This document shows positions 30,401-41,300 of a DNA stretch of 64,000 bases, in pieces. Made by a program: the position numbers and the translations under genes. Below the pieces are notes generated by a model. It did not search any database. It saw only the letters and a program-made list of their open reading frames with translations, and had not been told where the DNA came from. How positions within the stretch are numbered: the stretch's first letter is position 1; every line of letters begins with the position of its first letter. This DNA comes from Agrocybe praecox (Eukaryota; Basidiomycota; Agaricomycetes; Agaricales; Agrocybaceae), in contig OZ024847.1 in the NCBI GenBank assembly GCA_964017145.1, forward strand, positions 1,736,001 to 1,800,000, written 5' to 3'.

Positions 30401-31490
30401 GTGTCCATCTAAAGATAACCTTAGTGTATTGTCGGTAATATTAGAATTTCTCAAGACATACCTCTTCGTCAACGTCCCCGTCATCTACGTCCGTAATCAT
30501 TTCCAATGACATATCATCTCCTTCCCAGAATGCATTACCGAGACCATCATCGGTAGCTACCGCTGTGCCTGTACCACTGCTCAAAACTTTCCCATAGGTC
30601 AGGGTATCATCCATCGACACACTGTGATGCATCTGTCTGAGAATATCGTTTGGCAAGGACCATGTATCAGATTCTCCTTTGCTCATCATTCTCAGCGTCT
30701 TCCTCGGCGTCGCCTTTGGAGAACCTTTAGACGGTGTGGACAGTTCCTGCACTTGTACGTTGTTAACCCTATTTCCGAGGGGGAACTTTGGAGGCGTAGA
30801 AAGAGGGGATCCAAGGTCGATAGATTGTAATTTTGATTTGCTTTGGGGGCTGGGGGACGTAAGATTGATAGAAGGAGAGAGAAGAGACGCGGAAGAAGGC
30901 GATTTAGAAAGGGAGCTAGGAAACAATGGAACTGCTGTTGCTCTACGAGGTGGTGTCATGGACGTAATGCGTGCTCTGGGACGTGGCGAGGAGAATGCAT
31001 CGTCTTGCATGACGGGTTTTGGAACTTGGGCGGAAGGTGAAGACATATAGAGCGATGTTGTACGAGTCATCCTCATCGAACCTGCCACAGAAGGTGAAGC
31101 AGTGATCTTTTTTGGCAACTCGTTGCCTTTTTGCACAACCAGGGGTGCTCGTGCTCTCGATACACTCGAGGGGGTCGAGTTTTCTGGATCGAGTCGAGGA
31201 AAGTTCTGAGGTGGTGCCGAGGCGCGTTTGGTGGTTGCAGCAAAGGAGGGTATCGAAGTGGAAAGTCTTTTGGCATTTGAAGAGGTTATAGGCATAGGCG
31301 TTGCATTTGGAGACCTAGAGGGTGTGCCATTCTTGCTGCTGTGACGAACGGTCGTACTTCCACTGACCAGCGAAGCATTTGAGCTTGTCCTGGGTTTCGA
31401 AATACTCATGGACAGCCCAAGTGTTGAAGAACGACGTGTGGAATGGGAAAGACGCGTAGAAGACTCTGAAGGTGTTGGTCTTGAAGCCAT
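27436..31490 (-). CDS. F-box and WD40 repeat protein (SCF substrate adaptor)
   Basis: Thirteen exons give 1107 residues: 30462-31490, 30029-30408, 29945-29964, 29731-29879, 29553-29668, 29247-29488, 29146-29176, 28786-29084, 28622-28730, 28533-28563, 27984-28472, 27591-27919 and 27436-27535. Residues 1-343 are Ser/Pro-rich and probably disordered; a short coiled coil follows ([12 protein letters not shown]). Around 470-540 lie a D-domain-like segment ([20 protein letters not shown]) and the F-box ([19 protein letters not shown]…WQAIV), which binds Skp1. WD40 repeats follow (INGH-type blocks such as [42 protein letters not shown]). The C-terminal 300 residues are Ser-rich and end in an acidic tail. 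It resembles Met30/Cdc4/Pof1-type adaptors; the substrate is unknown. The 20-nt third exon is needed to keep frame. Confidence 0.8.
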
Positions 31491-31969
31491 TTAAACAACT
31501 CGAGCAGAAGAAACCGAAATTCAGACGCGTTTTGTTAGCAAACGCCTTTGTAAGATTAGGTATTCGAGGATAGGATCTGCCCGCCAGGAGCTAATTGTAT
31601 GCAATTATGGTCGTGAATCAAGAGATGAGTACCGAGGTCGCTGTCGCGCCTTTCTTAGGATTTTGAAAGGACTCTGATGAGATTCAAATATGTTTTATTG
31701 ACGCGTATCGTACCTTTAACTTTCTGAGGAGCTGAACCGTCCTGATGCCAAAAGCAGGATAAACGCGTTTCAACTTTGGTAGATGGTGGTCATGGTGAAG
31801 GTTGAGTTTTCCCAAGAAGGCCTGAGAAACCTGAGTTATTTGGCAAGAATCCTGGCTGTAAATATCCTTTATCTTATTTATCATAACTCGGCCGCACTAC
31901 GCTCGAAACCATACTTGTGCATACTCTACACTAATTTACATGTTAATACAGAAATACCTAAACAGATAT
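31491..31969. other. Intergenic region between the F-box and MYND genes
   Basis: No gene seen. It must hold the F-box gene promoter and the 3' end of the MYND gene. ACGCGT occurs at 31525 and 31701. Confidence 0.5.
31525..31530. promoter_or_regulatory. ACGCGT (MCB-type) site upstream of the F-box/WD40 gene
   Basis: A palindromic ACGCGT lies 35 bp upstream of the start codon at 31490; another is at 31701-31706. In ascomycete yeasts this hexamer binds MBF and drives G1/S genes. That it works here is inferred. Confidence 0.4.
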
Positions 31970-33016
31970 CTAAACAGCAGGACTGCCTTCTTGTACTCGT
32001 ACACTCTCAACCGCCTCTACATCATCATCCACGACTTCAATCTTGCTTGTACTCGTAGGATGTTTAGGTGGTACTACGTCTATATCAGCAGGATATTCAA
32101 AATACCCAACGCCATTGTCCTCATCATCATCGTCATCACTATCTTCGTTGTCGGAAACATTCTGCTTTCCATGGAGTGGTTGTCCAAATAACTCAAAGAG
32201 ATGCTCTCGCCACCTGAAATCGTACCTCCTATGATATGTGGGCGGCCAGTTGGATATGTCAGTCGGCAGTGTATACCCGTCAAGCGGGATCGGAAGCAAG
32301 CCGCTCACATCCAGCACGAAAATTCGTAGTAGTCCTGGACGATGCGCCATAGTACGCTCAGTGACTTCTGGCCCAGAGAAAGGTCCTGATCGCCAATCCA
32401 TAAAGGCATGCATCTCGTCCATAGTCATGCATTCCGCTGAAACGAGACGGAAGGATATGACTCCTTTCGTGACCTTTGCCGTTTTTTTCAGAATTGTCTC
32501 CTTTGCTTTAACCTTGACGACAAAGACATTTGTATCTATAATATGGTCAAGACTCGATCGCTAGAGGATTGAGTTGATGAAAGCTACTTACTAACTCGAT
32601 GTTTCCCTAGATATAATTTTAGGGCGCTCAAGGCTGGTACCTCCAATTGACCGGCTATTCCTTTGCTATATTTTGCGAATGCTTTGAAAACATCTTTGAC
32701 TCTTGGGCCTAGAAGATCTAATGCCAATAAAATCCTCGTATGTGTAGTACATGGTTCTTTGTGTTCTTTCCATTGTGCCCTTTGACATTTCCTCGACTAA
32801 TGTTCATGAGTACAGCATTTCCAAATTGTAAAAGGACAAATGAGACGGATAACCTACACAATATCGAACTTCTTTACATTTCGCACAGGTCAAGAGCTCT
32901 GGTACATGGTGATTGTTGCAATTTTTGACGGCTTTGGTGCAGTGAATGCTCTCAACGTGTCCAAAGCAATTTTCGCATTGCTCGCAGCGTCGTTGTACTA
33001 AGGTTTTGAAAGGCAT
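31970..33016 (-). CDS. MYND-type zinc-finger protein
   Basis: Three exons (32858-33016, 32596-32796, 31970-32560) give 316 residues. The N-terminal third holds cysteine pairs CEQCENC and, across the first intron, LLTCAKCKEVRYC joined to SRKCQRAQWKEHKEPC, which is the C-x2-C…C-x3-C…H-x3-C end of a MYND finger, a protein-protein interaction module. The middle is helical without a known fold. The C-terminal half includes HRRYDFRWREHLFELFG and an acidic tail with a run of Asp and Glu. There is no SET domain, so it is not a SMYD methyltransferase. Such stand-alone MYND proteins are numerous in mushrooms and of unknown function. The second intron uses GTTAGT as donor, chosen because it alone keeps frame. 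Confidence 0.75.
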
Positions 33017-33375
33017 CGAAGGTGCCGTATCCTAGATCCAAGAGGATCTTGGAATGATAATGAAAGACAAAGAGTCAGGCCTTGAGATCAGTCGGTGACT
33101 GTGAATGACGGCTAGCAGTGCAAGAAAGAGTCGATCCAGCGGACTTTATATGCAGTGGCACTGAAGGAGGATGCACACACAAGTTGTGGCTCAGCCTCAA
33201 GGCAGTGGGAATTTCAAGCCGCATACGTACGTACAGCTTACAGTTGCACTAAATATAAAAATGTGGGCATATATACATGAACGACTCCGCCTCTCCGCAG
33301 CCTTGATAGAATGGCTGCAGGTAATGGTTTAGTAAATCATGATATATATATCGTTCTACACGGTATGAAGTAAAG
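33017..33375. other. Promoter region of the MYND gene and 3' flank of ORC5
   Basis: No gene seen. A short palindromic CGTACGTACG string occurs near 33226. It lies between two genes transcribed in the same (minus) direction. Confidence 0.4.
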
Positions 33376-35257
33376 CTATACTGGATCCCATAGAAGATCA
33401 TTCAGCGCGACATCCAATTGTTTTGCCAGAGCCAACGCCATATCATAAGAAATCGCGCATTTAAATTGAGGAGGGCCATCCAACCTGTCTGCGGCCGTTG
33501 TTCGGTGCAGGAGACGCATGGACGTCAACTCGATGACCTTGAATATCACAAGTGCGTCAGCTAAGTATTGAACAAACAAAGCAGATAGACAACTTGCAGA
33601 AGAGAATACACCAGCTTTGCCAATCTCCGTGTCAGTATATTCACCAGGGATCATGAATTGTCGCGAAGACAATCTCGGTTCGGCGTCGTTCTCTTCTAAA
33701 AGTGCGCCGAGGATAGCAACCATCCTATCCAAAGAAAAATGGGTAGGGCCTAAAAGTCTTTGTGGGATCTGCGAAAAGGAAGATATAAGTCTCAGATAGC
33801 GCACATATTCTATCAAGAATGTACCTTCGCTGGACCGCCGCCTCGAGCCGTAGCTTTCCTTGCTCTCCTCTTCCGTTTCTTCTCGTCTAAACCCCTGCCA
33901 AAAACGCGCATATCTGAATTGGGCGGGTTCGTCGATGCCAGAAAGGAGGCCAGTAAGACGAACTTGGACATCCGTGGCAAGGACTTCATGCCTGCTTCAT
34001 CTTTAGTAGCTACAAATGACAATGATAAATCATGACCTCGAGGTAATGTCAAAGCATTCTCTACTGGTTCATTCGCGACAGCCCAATCGAATGCATTTGT
34101 GAGCCGGGGAAGAAGGGCCTCCAAACCAAGAGTCAAAGTTGGGGTAAAGAATTTTGTGAGACGGATGCGGACATCTTCATTGGGTGGCAGAAACGGAATA
34201 TCCGTATCTTCTTCGTGATCATTCATATCGATGTCAGAATCATCATCATCGTCCTTGTTTATGCGCGAATTACGAGCCTTCTGTTTGTGTTCGTCAATTA
34301 GAGGTTTACAGAAACCGGGCCATCGCGCAGCTGCAATATACTGCAATTCTTGAGGGTTCTGAGTGAATGGGAAGCAAACGTTGCAAAGCGTGGTTGCGAA
34401 GTGAGTGTAGAGCGACGAGAGAGCTGGGTGGTAGGGATTTAAATTCGAATTTCCGACGCTTGAAAGGGCTGAAAATTTGGACACAAGGCTATTCACAACA
34501 TCTAGGGCCCATTAGTTGACACAAAGTCAAGTGTATAGTAGTACTAACCTTCCCTCGTAGGTGCTTGGACGTCAATGTAATAAGGATCAGGCGATGCTCC
34601 TAACGGTGGTCGAATATCCTCCCATCCGACTTGTGACACAAAAATGATTGCCAAGTCGAGTCTGGCCTACACACAAGTGAGTAGGCATCTTATTAAGAGT
34701 CAAAAAGAAATTCGACGGACCAGTTCCGCAAGACGGGTCAGTGGCACTAAATGTTCAGGTAGGTTTTCCTTCAGTCTTTCGACGCGCTCGACAACGATGA
34801 TAAGCCTGATGTCGTCATGCACCACTTCCTTCCCTTTACCCTTCCCATTGGTCGTTGTCGTGGTTTGTTTCCCAAGGTGAGCGTGGGCAGCACGAAGACC
34901 GTGTAAGAATGTTTCAAGATTATCGTTCCATCGTACATCATTCTCCGGTGTCCAATTCACGCATCCTTCGTCCCACTTCGGCTCCCAGCCTACGAGCGTG
35001 TTGATGATCGCTTCGTAGAGTAGTTTCGGCGTAAAGCAAGATACACCGTCAACTTGGACGTGGCATACTTTCGATGGTGATACTGACGGTGGCTTGGTGG
35101 ATAAGTCGCGTAAAAGCGCGTCGATCACTGATAAAGTCGTCGGCAAAGCTTCTGTGTCTTGGATATATATGAATGGGGGTGGATGAATTGAGATGAGGGT
35201 GCCCAGTTCCTCGCAAAAGTTTTCGTACCCAAGAAATGAAACCAGGAATGTATTCAT
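33376..35257 (-). CDS. ORC5: Origin recognition complex subunit 5
   Basis: Five exons (34721-35257, 34549-34666, 33825-34501, 33594-33768, 33376-33560) give 563 residues. ORC5 is part of the six-subunit complex that marks replication origins and loads MCM. The start reads MNTFLVSFLGYENFCEELG, matching the PGYE-like beginning of the AAA+ domain, and HPPPFIYIQD is the strand leading to the Walker A position. IRLIIVVERVERL is the Walker B-like strand. The C-terminal part has LPRMSKFVLLASFLASTNPP and KRKRRARKA, followed by the winged-helix region ending LNDLLWDPV, the most telling ORC5 signature. The Walker A GKT/S is absent (TEALPTTL in its place), so ATP binding is doubtful. An Asp/Glu-rich insert lies around residue 290. 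It is divergent from ASE1. Confidence 0.85.
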
Positions 35258-35454
35258 ATCGAGTTGGTTTTCGAACCATAAATAGAGAAGTTGTAGTGCA
35301 AGTTCCAGATCGCTCCGACTAAACGGACACGGTCATATGATGTTGAAAGAGACGCGACCGGCTTAGTTGATTCTTGAATTTGGTAATTCAGACTGGTTAC
35401 TTTATTCTTATACTCTTTGTTCTGATACTGCGACACCAAACGATTTTGTCTTCC
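35258..35454. promoter_or_regulatory. Shared divergent promoter of ORC5 and ASE1
   Basis: The 197 bp between the two start codons must serve both genes. It holds ACGCGA (35352-35357), one base off the MCB consensus ACGCGT. Joint control of a replication and a mitotic gene is inferred only from layout. Confidence 0.4.
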
Positions 35455-38022
35455 ATGGAATCGCCGTTGCCGTCTTCGTCGACGGCCACGATGTTGACCG
35501 CCTTGCTAAATTCCCTTCATAGCCACTTACAGACACAAACCCAATTACTTCCAACGCTACATGCACAGCTTGGCTTGCCTCCATCAGCGTTAGAAGAAGA
35601 ACTTAAAGGACTGCAAAAACAGCTGGTACAAAGTGTGGAACTCCAAATCGACCGTAGAAGGCAAGAAGTCGAACACTGGTTGCAAAAGTGCGAAGAACTG
35701 GAGAAGGAGTGCGTTAGATATACGAAAGCACTAGGGGGGAACATTAAATCTACAGGAAGCAGCCTGGGAGAATTGAGAAAGGAACAGTCACTCCCAAAGC
35801 GCTATGATCTAGTGGCTGAGTATCAAGAAAAGCTGCGACAAGTATGTGCCGCGACTACTCCGTGCATTTGATTGAACTCTTAACAACGAACTTCAATAGG
35901 TTTACCACGCGAAATTGGAGCAGTTGAATACCTTAACCAATCGCCTTCATACTCTTGCGCGAACCCTCGGCCCCGACTTCTTCGATCCTGATGTTTTTGG
36001 AACAATACATACAAACAACGAGACAGATGCAGCCGCTAACCAAGACGTAACCCCAGAACGGTTCAAAAAACTAGAGAAAGAGCTTGTTCGAGGAAAAGGA
36101 GAAGTGGTATGTTTCCTTTCTAGGAGTCTATATTGCACATTGCTGAAAGGCGCCAACCTGATGGTATAGCACAAGAGGTTGAACTTACTCTCATCAACAT
36201 TTATTCAAATCGACTGGCTGTACACCGAGTTAGGAATATCGCACCCGACACTCGATGCTGATGCATTACAACTCTCAACTATAGGTCCATTCTCCCAATC
36301 CGTCCCAGCTGCCTCCAACATCTCATCATTGGACGACCCTTTTATCTCATCTACCCCAACGCCCGCGTCTCGTGTGAGCTCTTCCACCATTGTTTTCCAC
36401 GACGACACCACCGTTTCCTTGGAATTCGAGTATCAACAGATCCTATCAAGGTTTGTTGCGCGGATGGAAGAAGTAGATTCTGAAAATCTGCCTTCCAATC
36501 AGTCAGTGCCCATCGGACTTGATGGCGTTGAACCTACACCCGGGCTTCTCACCTGGGCGGCTAATTTGCATGCATCGCTTGAAGATGTTAAACAAAGACG
36601 CGAGTCTCACATTCAAGCGATGTATGATCAACTTGAGAGTCTTTGGAAACGACTCGGGGTCGCGGAAAGTGACATGGATGCCTTCGTGGAAAATCATCGC
36701 GGAAGTACTGATGAAACGGTCCAAGAGTACGAAGAAGAATTGGAAAGGATGCTGGAACTCAAACAAGAGCGTATGAGCACGTTTGTCGAGAGTGCAAGAG
36801 AAGAAATTGTACGGCTTTGGGACGATTTGCTCATTGGAGAAGAGGAACGCGCAGACTTCGCTCCATTTGCAGATGGTAAGTTTGAACATTCTTTCCTGTA
36901 ACCAGCATTCTAAATTTTACTTTCAGACGAGTACACGGAAGAACTACTGACGATCCATGAAGAGGAAATCAAGCGCCTCAAGGATGAGCGAAGAGCCAAG
37001 GCTCCCCTTCTTTCTGCGATTAAAAAGTACTTTGAGATATGCGAAGAAGAAAAGGAGTTAGCTTTGGCTGCATCAGACCAATCGCGCCTCACGGGACGCG
37101 GTTCACGCGATCCTGGCCGCTTACTACGCGAAGAGAAGATGCGGAAACGAGTTTCGAAAGAGAAGCCTCGAGTAAGTCTTTAATCCATGCACACTATTGC
37201 TGGATATCTCATGATATGATGCAGTTGGAGCAAGACTTGTTAGTATCAATACCATCATGGGAAGAGGAAGCTGGGCTACCCTTCCTTGTTCATGGAGAAA
37301 GTTTCTTGCACATTCTTATGCAAACCGTCACTGCAACTGATCAGGAGAACAAACGGAAGCAACCTCGAGCAGGCTCGGTTCCTCCGCGTTCAACCACTCC
37401 AGTGAATTCAAACAATTCTTATGTTCCGGGGACGAGGACTGGTGTCGTGACTCCGGCAGTTCGAACTAGCTCGCAAATGTCATCTCGTTCAGTGCCTAAC
37501 AAGAGGCAGCGTCTCGGAGAAATTTCATCGTCATCAGGTACACCTAACTTCGGAACGGCTGTGCGGGCGCCTTTGGGAACTCATCGTGGCGGCAATGTGA
37601 ATGGTGGGGCAAGGGCTTCATCTCCGACGAAGATCCCGAGCAAAATCTCGACTGGAGGAGGATCTCGTCCTGCAACTATGTCGATGGTCATGCCCAAGCC
37701 TGGCACTCAGCACCACGCGTTAGGTCACGGAAGAGTACCTAGCAGTGTCATTTACAGTGCTGGCGTTACTGGTGTCAACACGTATTCCTCTGGTAGGAGT
37801 ACCTCTGCGGGCCAGTCTTATGCTCAAGTTAATGTTGCGGGATATGGCTCCAAAGCTCAGAACGCTTCAGGGCCCGTTGTCATCAAGAAAGCTACCAGAG
37901 CACGTAGAGAAAGTTTCAAGCCTCGTCCTAGCATGGATGCTCAAATGGATTTGGGGATCAGTATCGGCAATACTGCTCGGTGGGGCGAAGGATTTACAGT
38001 GAAGGAAGAAGACGAATATTGA
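35455..38022 (+). CDS. ASE1: Microtubule bundling protein of the Ase1/PRC1/MAP65 family
   Basis: Five exons (35455-35841, 35900-36106, 36170-36875, 36927-37171, 37225-38022) give 780 residues. The protein crosslinks antiparallel microtubules at the spindle midzone for anaphase and cytokinesis. Residues 1-400 are long helices with heptad-like spacing (rod and dimerisation). FIQIDWLYTELGI, QRRESHIQAMYDQLESLW and the region with KRLGVAESDMDAF, ELLTIHEEEIKRLKDERR and ILSAIKKYFEI-like sequence match the family's spectrin-like microtubule-binding domain, whose core is LWDDLLIG…F. From about residue 530 the tail is Ser/Thr/Pro-rich with basic patches (KRQRLGEISSSSGTP) and many SP/TP sites fit for CDK control. 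The Met was chosen as the first ATG after the divergent promoter. Confidence 0.85.
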
Positions 38023-38363
38023 TTATATTTCTTTTCGAGCCCATTTCTACTTGTTATTTTCCTCGTTTTGTTATTTAATCAGATCCTTGTGATCATGACC
38101 TCCTTACGTTTTTTCTTTTCTTTGTCTTGAACCATGATGTACTTTATTGCCTGTAGTCTTAGCACTTAAAGAAGGACATATATTGATAAGCGGCTACCTA
38201 ATGTATGCTCATTGAAATTGATTAACTATAGATGTAATTTTTAAGGGTGTCACTACACACGCGACTCTGGTTCATACATTTGTGACGGGACGCGTTGTGT
38301 GACAAATGCTTTTCATTTGAAAGCACCCATCACTGGTGTTTTCTCCACCAACTTACTTTTGAG
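38023..38363. promoter_or_regulatory. ASE1-POL2 intergenic region with ACGCGT (MCB-type) site
   Basis: ACGCGT at 38290-38295 lies 69 bp upstream of the POL2 start. In budding and fission yeast, MBF acts through this hexamer to induce DNA replication genes at G1/S. The rest of the 341 bp has AT-rich, T-tract sequence after the ASE1 stop, as for a 3' processing region. No further gene seen. Confidence 0.5.
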
Positions 38364-41300
38364 ATGGCAAAAGGCCAAGGAACTTTTGGATTGGCATCAT
38401 CGCGTGGACGTAGCAGAGGATCATTTCGCGCTGGATTTCGTGGAGGCAGTTCCTGGCGTGGAGGACGTGGTAGAGGTGGCAAGGCCAACAAACCCGGGGA
38501 ACCAGCACCCGTTCGCGAAGATGACGGCACCCAACTAGCTGAGAAGTTCGAGAGGACAGCACAGAATGACGAGATAGATGAGAAGCTTGGTTTTGTCAGA
38601 ATAGAGCAAGGGTCAAGGAGGGACGGTTGGCTAATAAATATGCATCCGGTGAGTCGTTGGATTTAGTCACTGTAAAGCATTAATAATATTAACCGAATGG
38701 AAGACCCTCGTAAAAGATCCGGATTGGTCATCTGGTAAATCTGCTGTGGATCTTTACTTCATTCAAGATGATGGTGGAATGTTTAAATGTACATTCCAAT
38801 ACGAGCCTTACTTCTGCATCGCCTGCAAGGTAAATACACTTCTACTTGAACATTACACAATTTGTTCCTATGTCGTATCATAACAGGCAGGTACGGAAAC
38901 TATGATTGAAGAATGGCTGAACAAGAAATACGAAGGCCTCATTTGTCGCATCACTCGAGACAAGAAGGAAGATCTTAAGCTGCCCAACCATCTAATGGGA
39001 CATCGTCGACTCTACCTCCAATTGTGTTTCAGGAATATTTCAGATCTTTTGACCGTTCGACGCGATATTGCTCCTTTGGCTTTGGCTAATAGTGCAAAAC
39101 GTGATGCTGTTGATGCATATGCAGAAGTCATCCGTGCAACTACCGACGCTAGCATGGATGTCGAATTCGAATTCGAATCTGAAGCAGGATTTGGAACTCG
39201 TGCAGGAAAGCCTACCTTACAACGAGACCAGGATCCTCGAGAGTGCATCATTGATGTACGAGAATATGATGTTCCTTACTACTTGCGAGTAGCTATCGAC
39301 AATGAATTCAGAGTGGGGCTGTGGTATGCCGTGACATTCACGGAAGGCCAACCAGCGCTCAATCAAATAGTCGAACGAGTTAAACGTGCCGATCCAGTCG
39401 TCATGGCCTTCGATATCGAAACCACAAAAGCTCCCCTCAAATTCCCGGACCAAGCTACTGACCAAGTCATGATGATTTCATACATGGTGGACGGTCAGGG
39501 TTATTTGATCACAAACCGCGAAATTGTTAGCGAGGATATCGAGGATTTTGAGTATACCCCGAAAGACGGGTATGAAGGTCCCTTCATAATTTTTAACGAA
39601 CCTAATGAGGTGCGCGCGTGTATTCTCCAAAAATGAGTATGTTACTGACTACTTCATAGGCTGCTACAATTAGACGATTCTTCTCCCACATACAAGACGT
39701 TAAGCCTACTGTCATTGCTACATTTAACGGAGACTTTTTCGATTTTCCATTTCTCGACGCGAGATCACAAATTAACGGCATCGACATGTTTCTGGAAACG
39801 GGGTTCGCTAAAGATTCAGAGGACGAGTATAAAAGCAGGACCTGTGCTCACATGGACTGTTTTCGCTGGGTGAAGCGCGATTCGTATCTTCCGCAAGGAA
39901 GTCAAGGTTTGAAAGCAGTCACTACTGCAAAATTGGGCTACAACCCCATCGAACTCGATCCCGAATTGATGACGCCGTAAGTCTTTACAAAGGTCGCAGT
40001 GTTCTCCCCCGCTAATAAGCCATACAAGATATGCAATGGAACAACCTCAAGTACTCGCGCAATATTCAGTCTCCGATGCAGTAGCGACTTATTATCTGTA
40101 CATGAAATACGTGCATCCTTTCATCTTTTCGCTGTGTAACATCATCCCCCTCAATCCAGACGAAGTGTTGAGAAAAGGAAGCGGTACCCTTTGTGAAACT
40201 CTTTTGATGGTGAGAATGAAAATTTGTTTCGGTGACATGCTCGTTTACGCAAGGGAATTGTATAGGTGGAAGCTTATAGAGGTCATATCATCATGCCGAA
40301 TAGGCACGAAGAGGCGCATGGAAACATGTATGATGGGCACCTTTTAGCATCCGAAACCTACGTTGGAGGACATGTTGAAGCTTTGGAGGCTGGGGTGTTC
40401 AGAAGTGATATAGCAACAGAATTCAAGATTGTGCCTTCAGCCGTTCAACAAGTGCGTTATAGTCCTTTTCCTATATTACAAGGCTGACATTGCTTCGTAC
40501 AAAGCTTATTGATGACTTGGACGCTGCTCTAAAATTTTGCATAACGGAAGAGTCTAAAACATCCCTCGACCAAGTTACCAATTACGATGAAGTCAAGGCA
40601 GAAATTACTGCTGCCTTGGAGGTCATGCGCGACAACCCAAAAAGGCTCGACAAACCACTTATTTATCACTTGGACGTGGCTGCCATGTACCCTAATATCA
40701 TGTTGTCAAACCGTCTTCAACCCGATTCCATGGTCGACGAATCCGTATGCGCCGTTTGTGACTACAACCGACCTGGGAAGACTTGTGATCGACGATTAGA
40801 GTGGGCATGGAGAGGAGAATTCTTCCCCGCGCATCGTGACGAATTCAATATGATAAAACACGCTCTGAACCAAGAGAGTTTCCCCTCGAAGAGACCCGGT
40901 GGTCCTCAACGTCGCTTTCCAGACCTATCAGAAGCCGAACAAACAGCCTTATTACACAAACGTCTCGGCGATTACTCTCGTAAGGTCTACAAGAAAACCA
41001 AGGACACCAAAGTGGAGACGCGAGAATCAATTGTTTGCCAGAAAGAAAATCCATTCTATGTCGACACTGTCCGAAGGTTTAGGGATCGACGATATGAATA
41101 CAAAGGTCTTCACAAGACATGGAAAAAGAATCTCGACACATATAACAGCGAAAGCCGGTCTATCGCAGAGGTTGATGAAGCCAAGAAGATGATCGTCCTC
41201 TACGACTCCCTCCAGCTTGCACACAAGTGCATTCTCAACTCGTTCTATGGATACGTAATGAGGAAAGGCGCCAGATGGCATTCAATGGAAATGGCGGGTA

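Noticed and set aside
30679..31050. Plus-strand open frame opposite the F-box gene
   Set aside because: It is a shadow of the Ser/Pro-rich minus-strand exon and has no splice or domain support.
30025..31490. Separate Ser-rich gene ending at TAA 30025
   Set aside because: The TAA is part of a consensus donor and a phase-perfect microexon links the frame to the F-box exons, so one gene is preferred.
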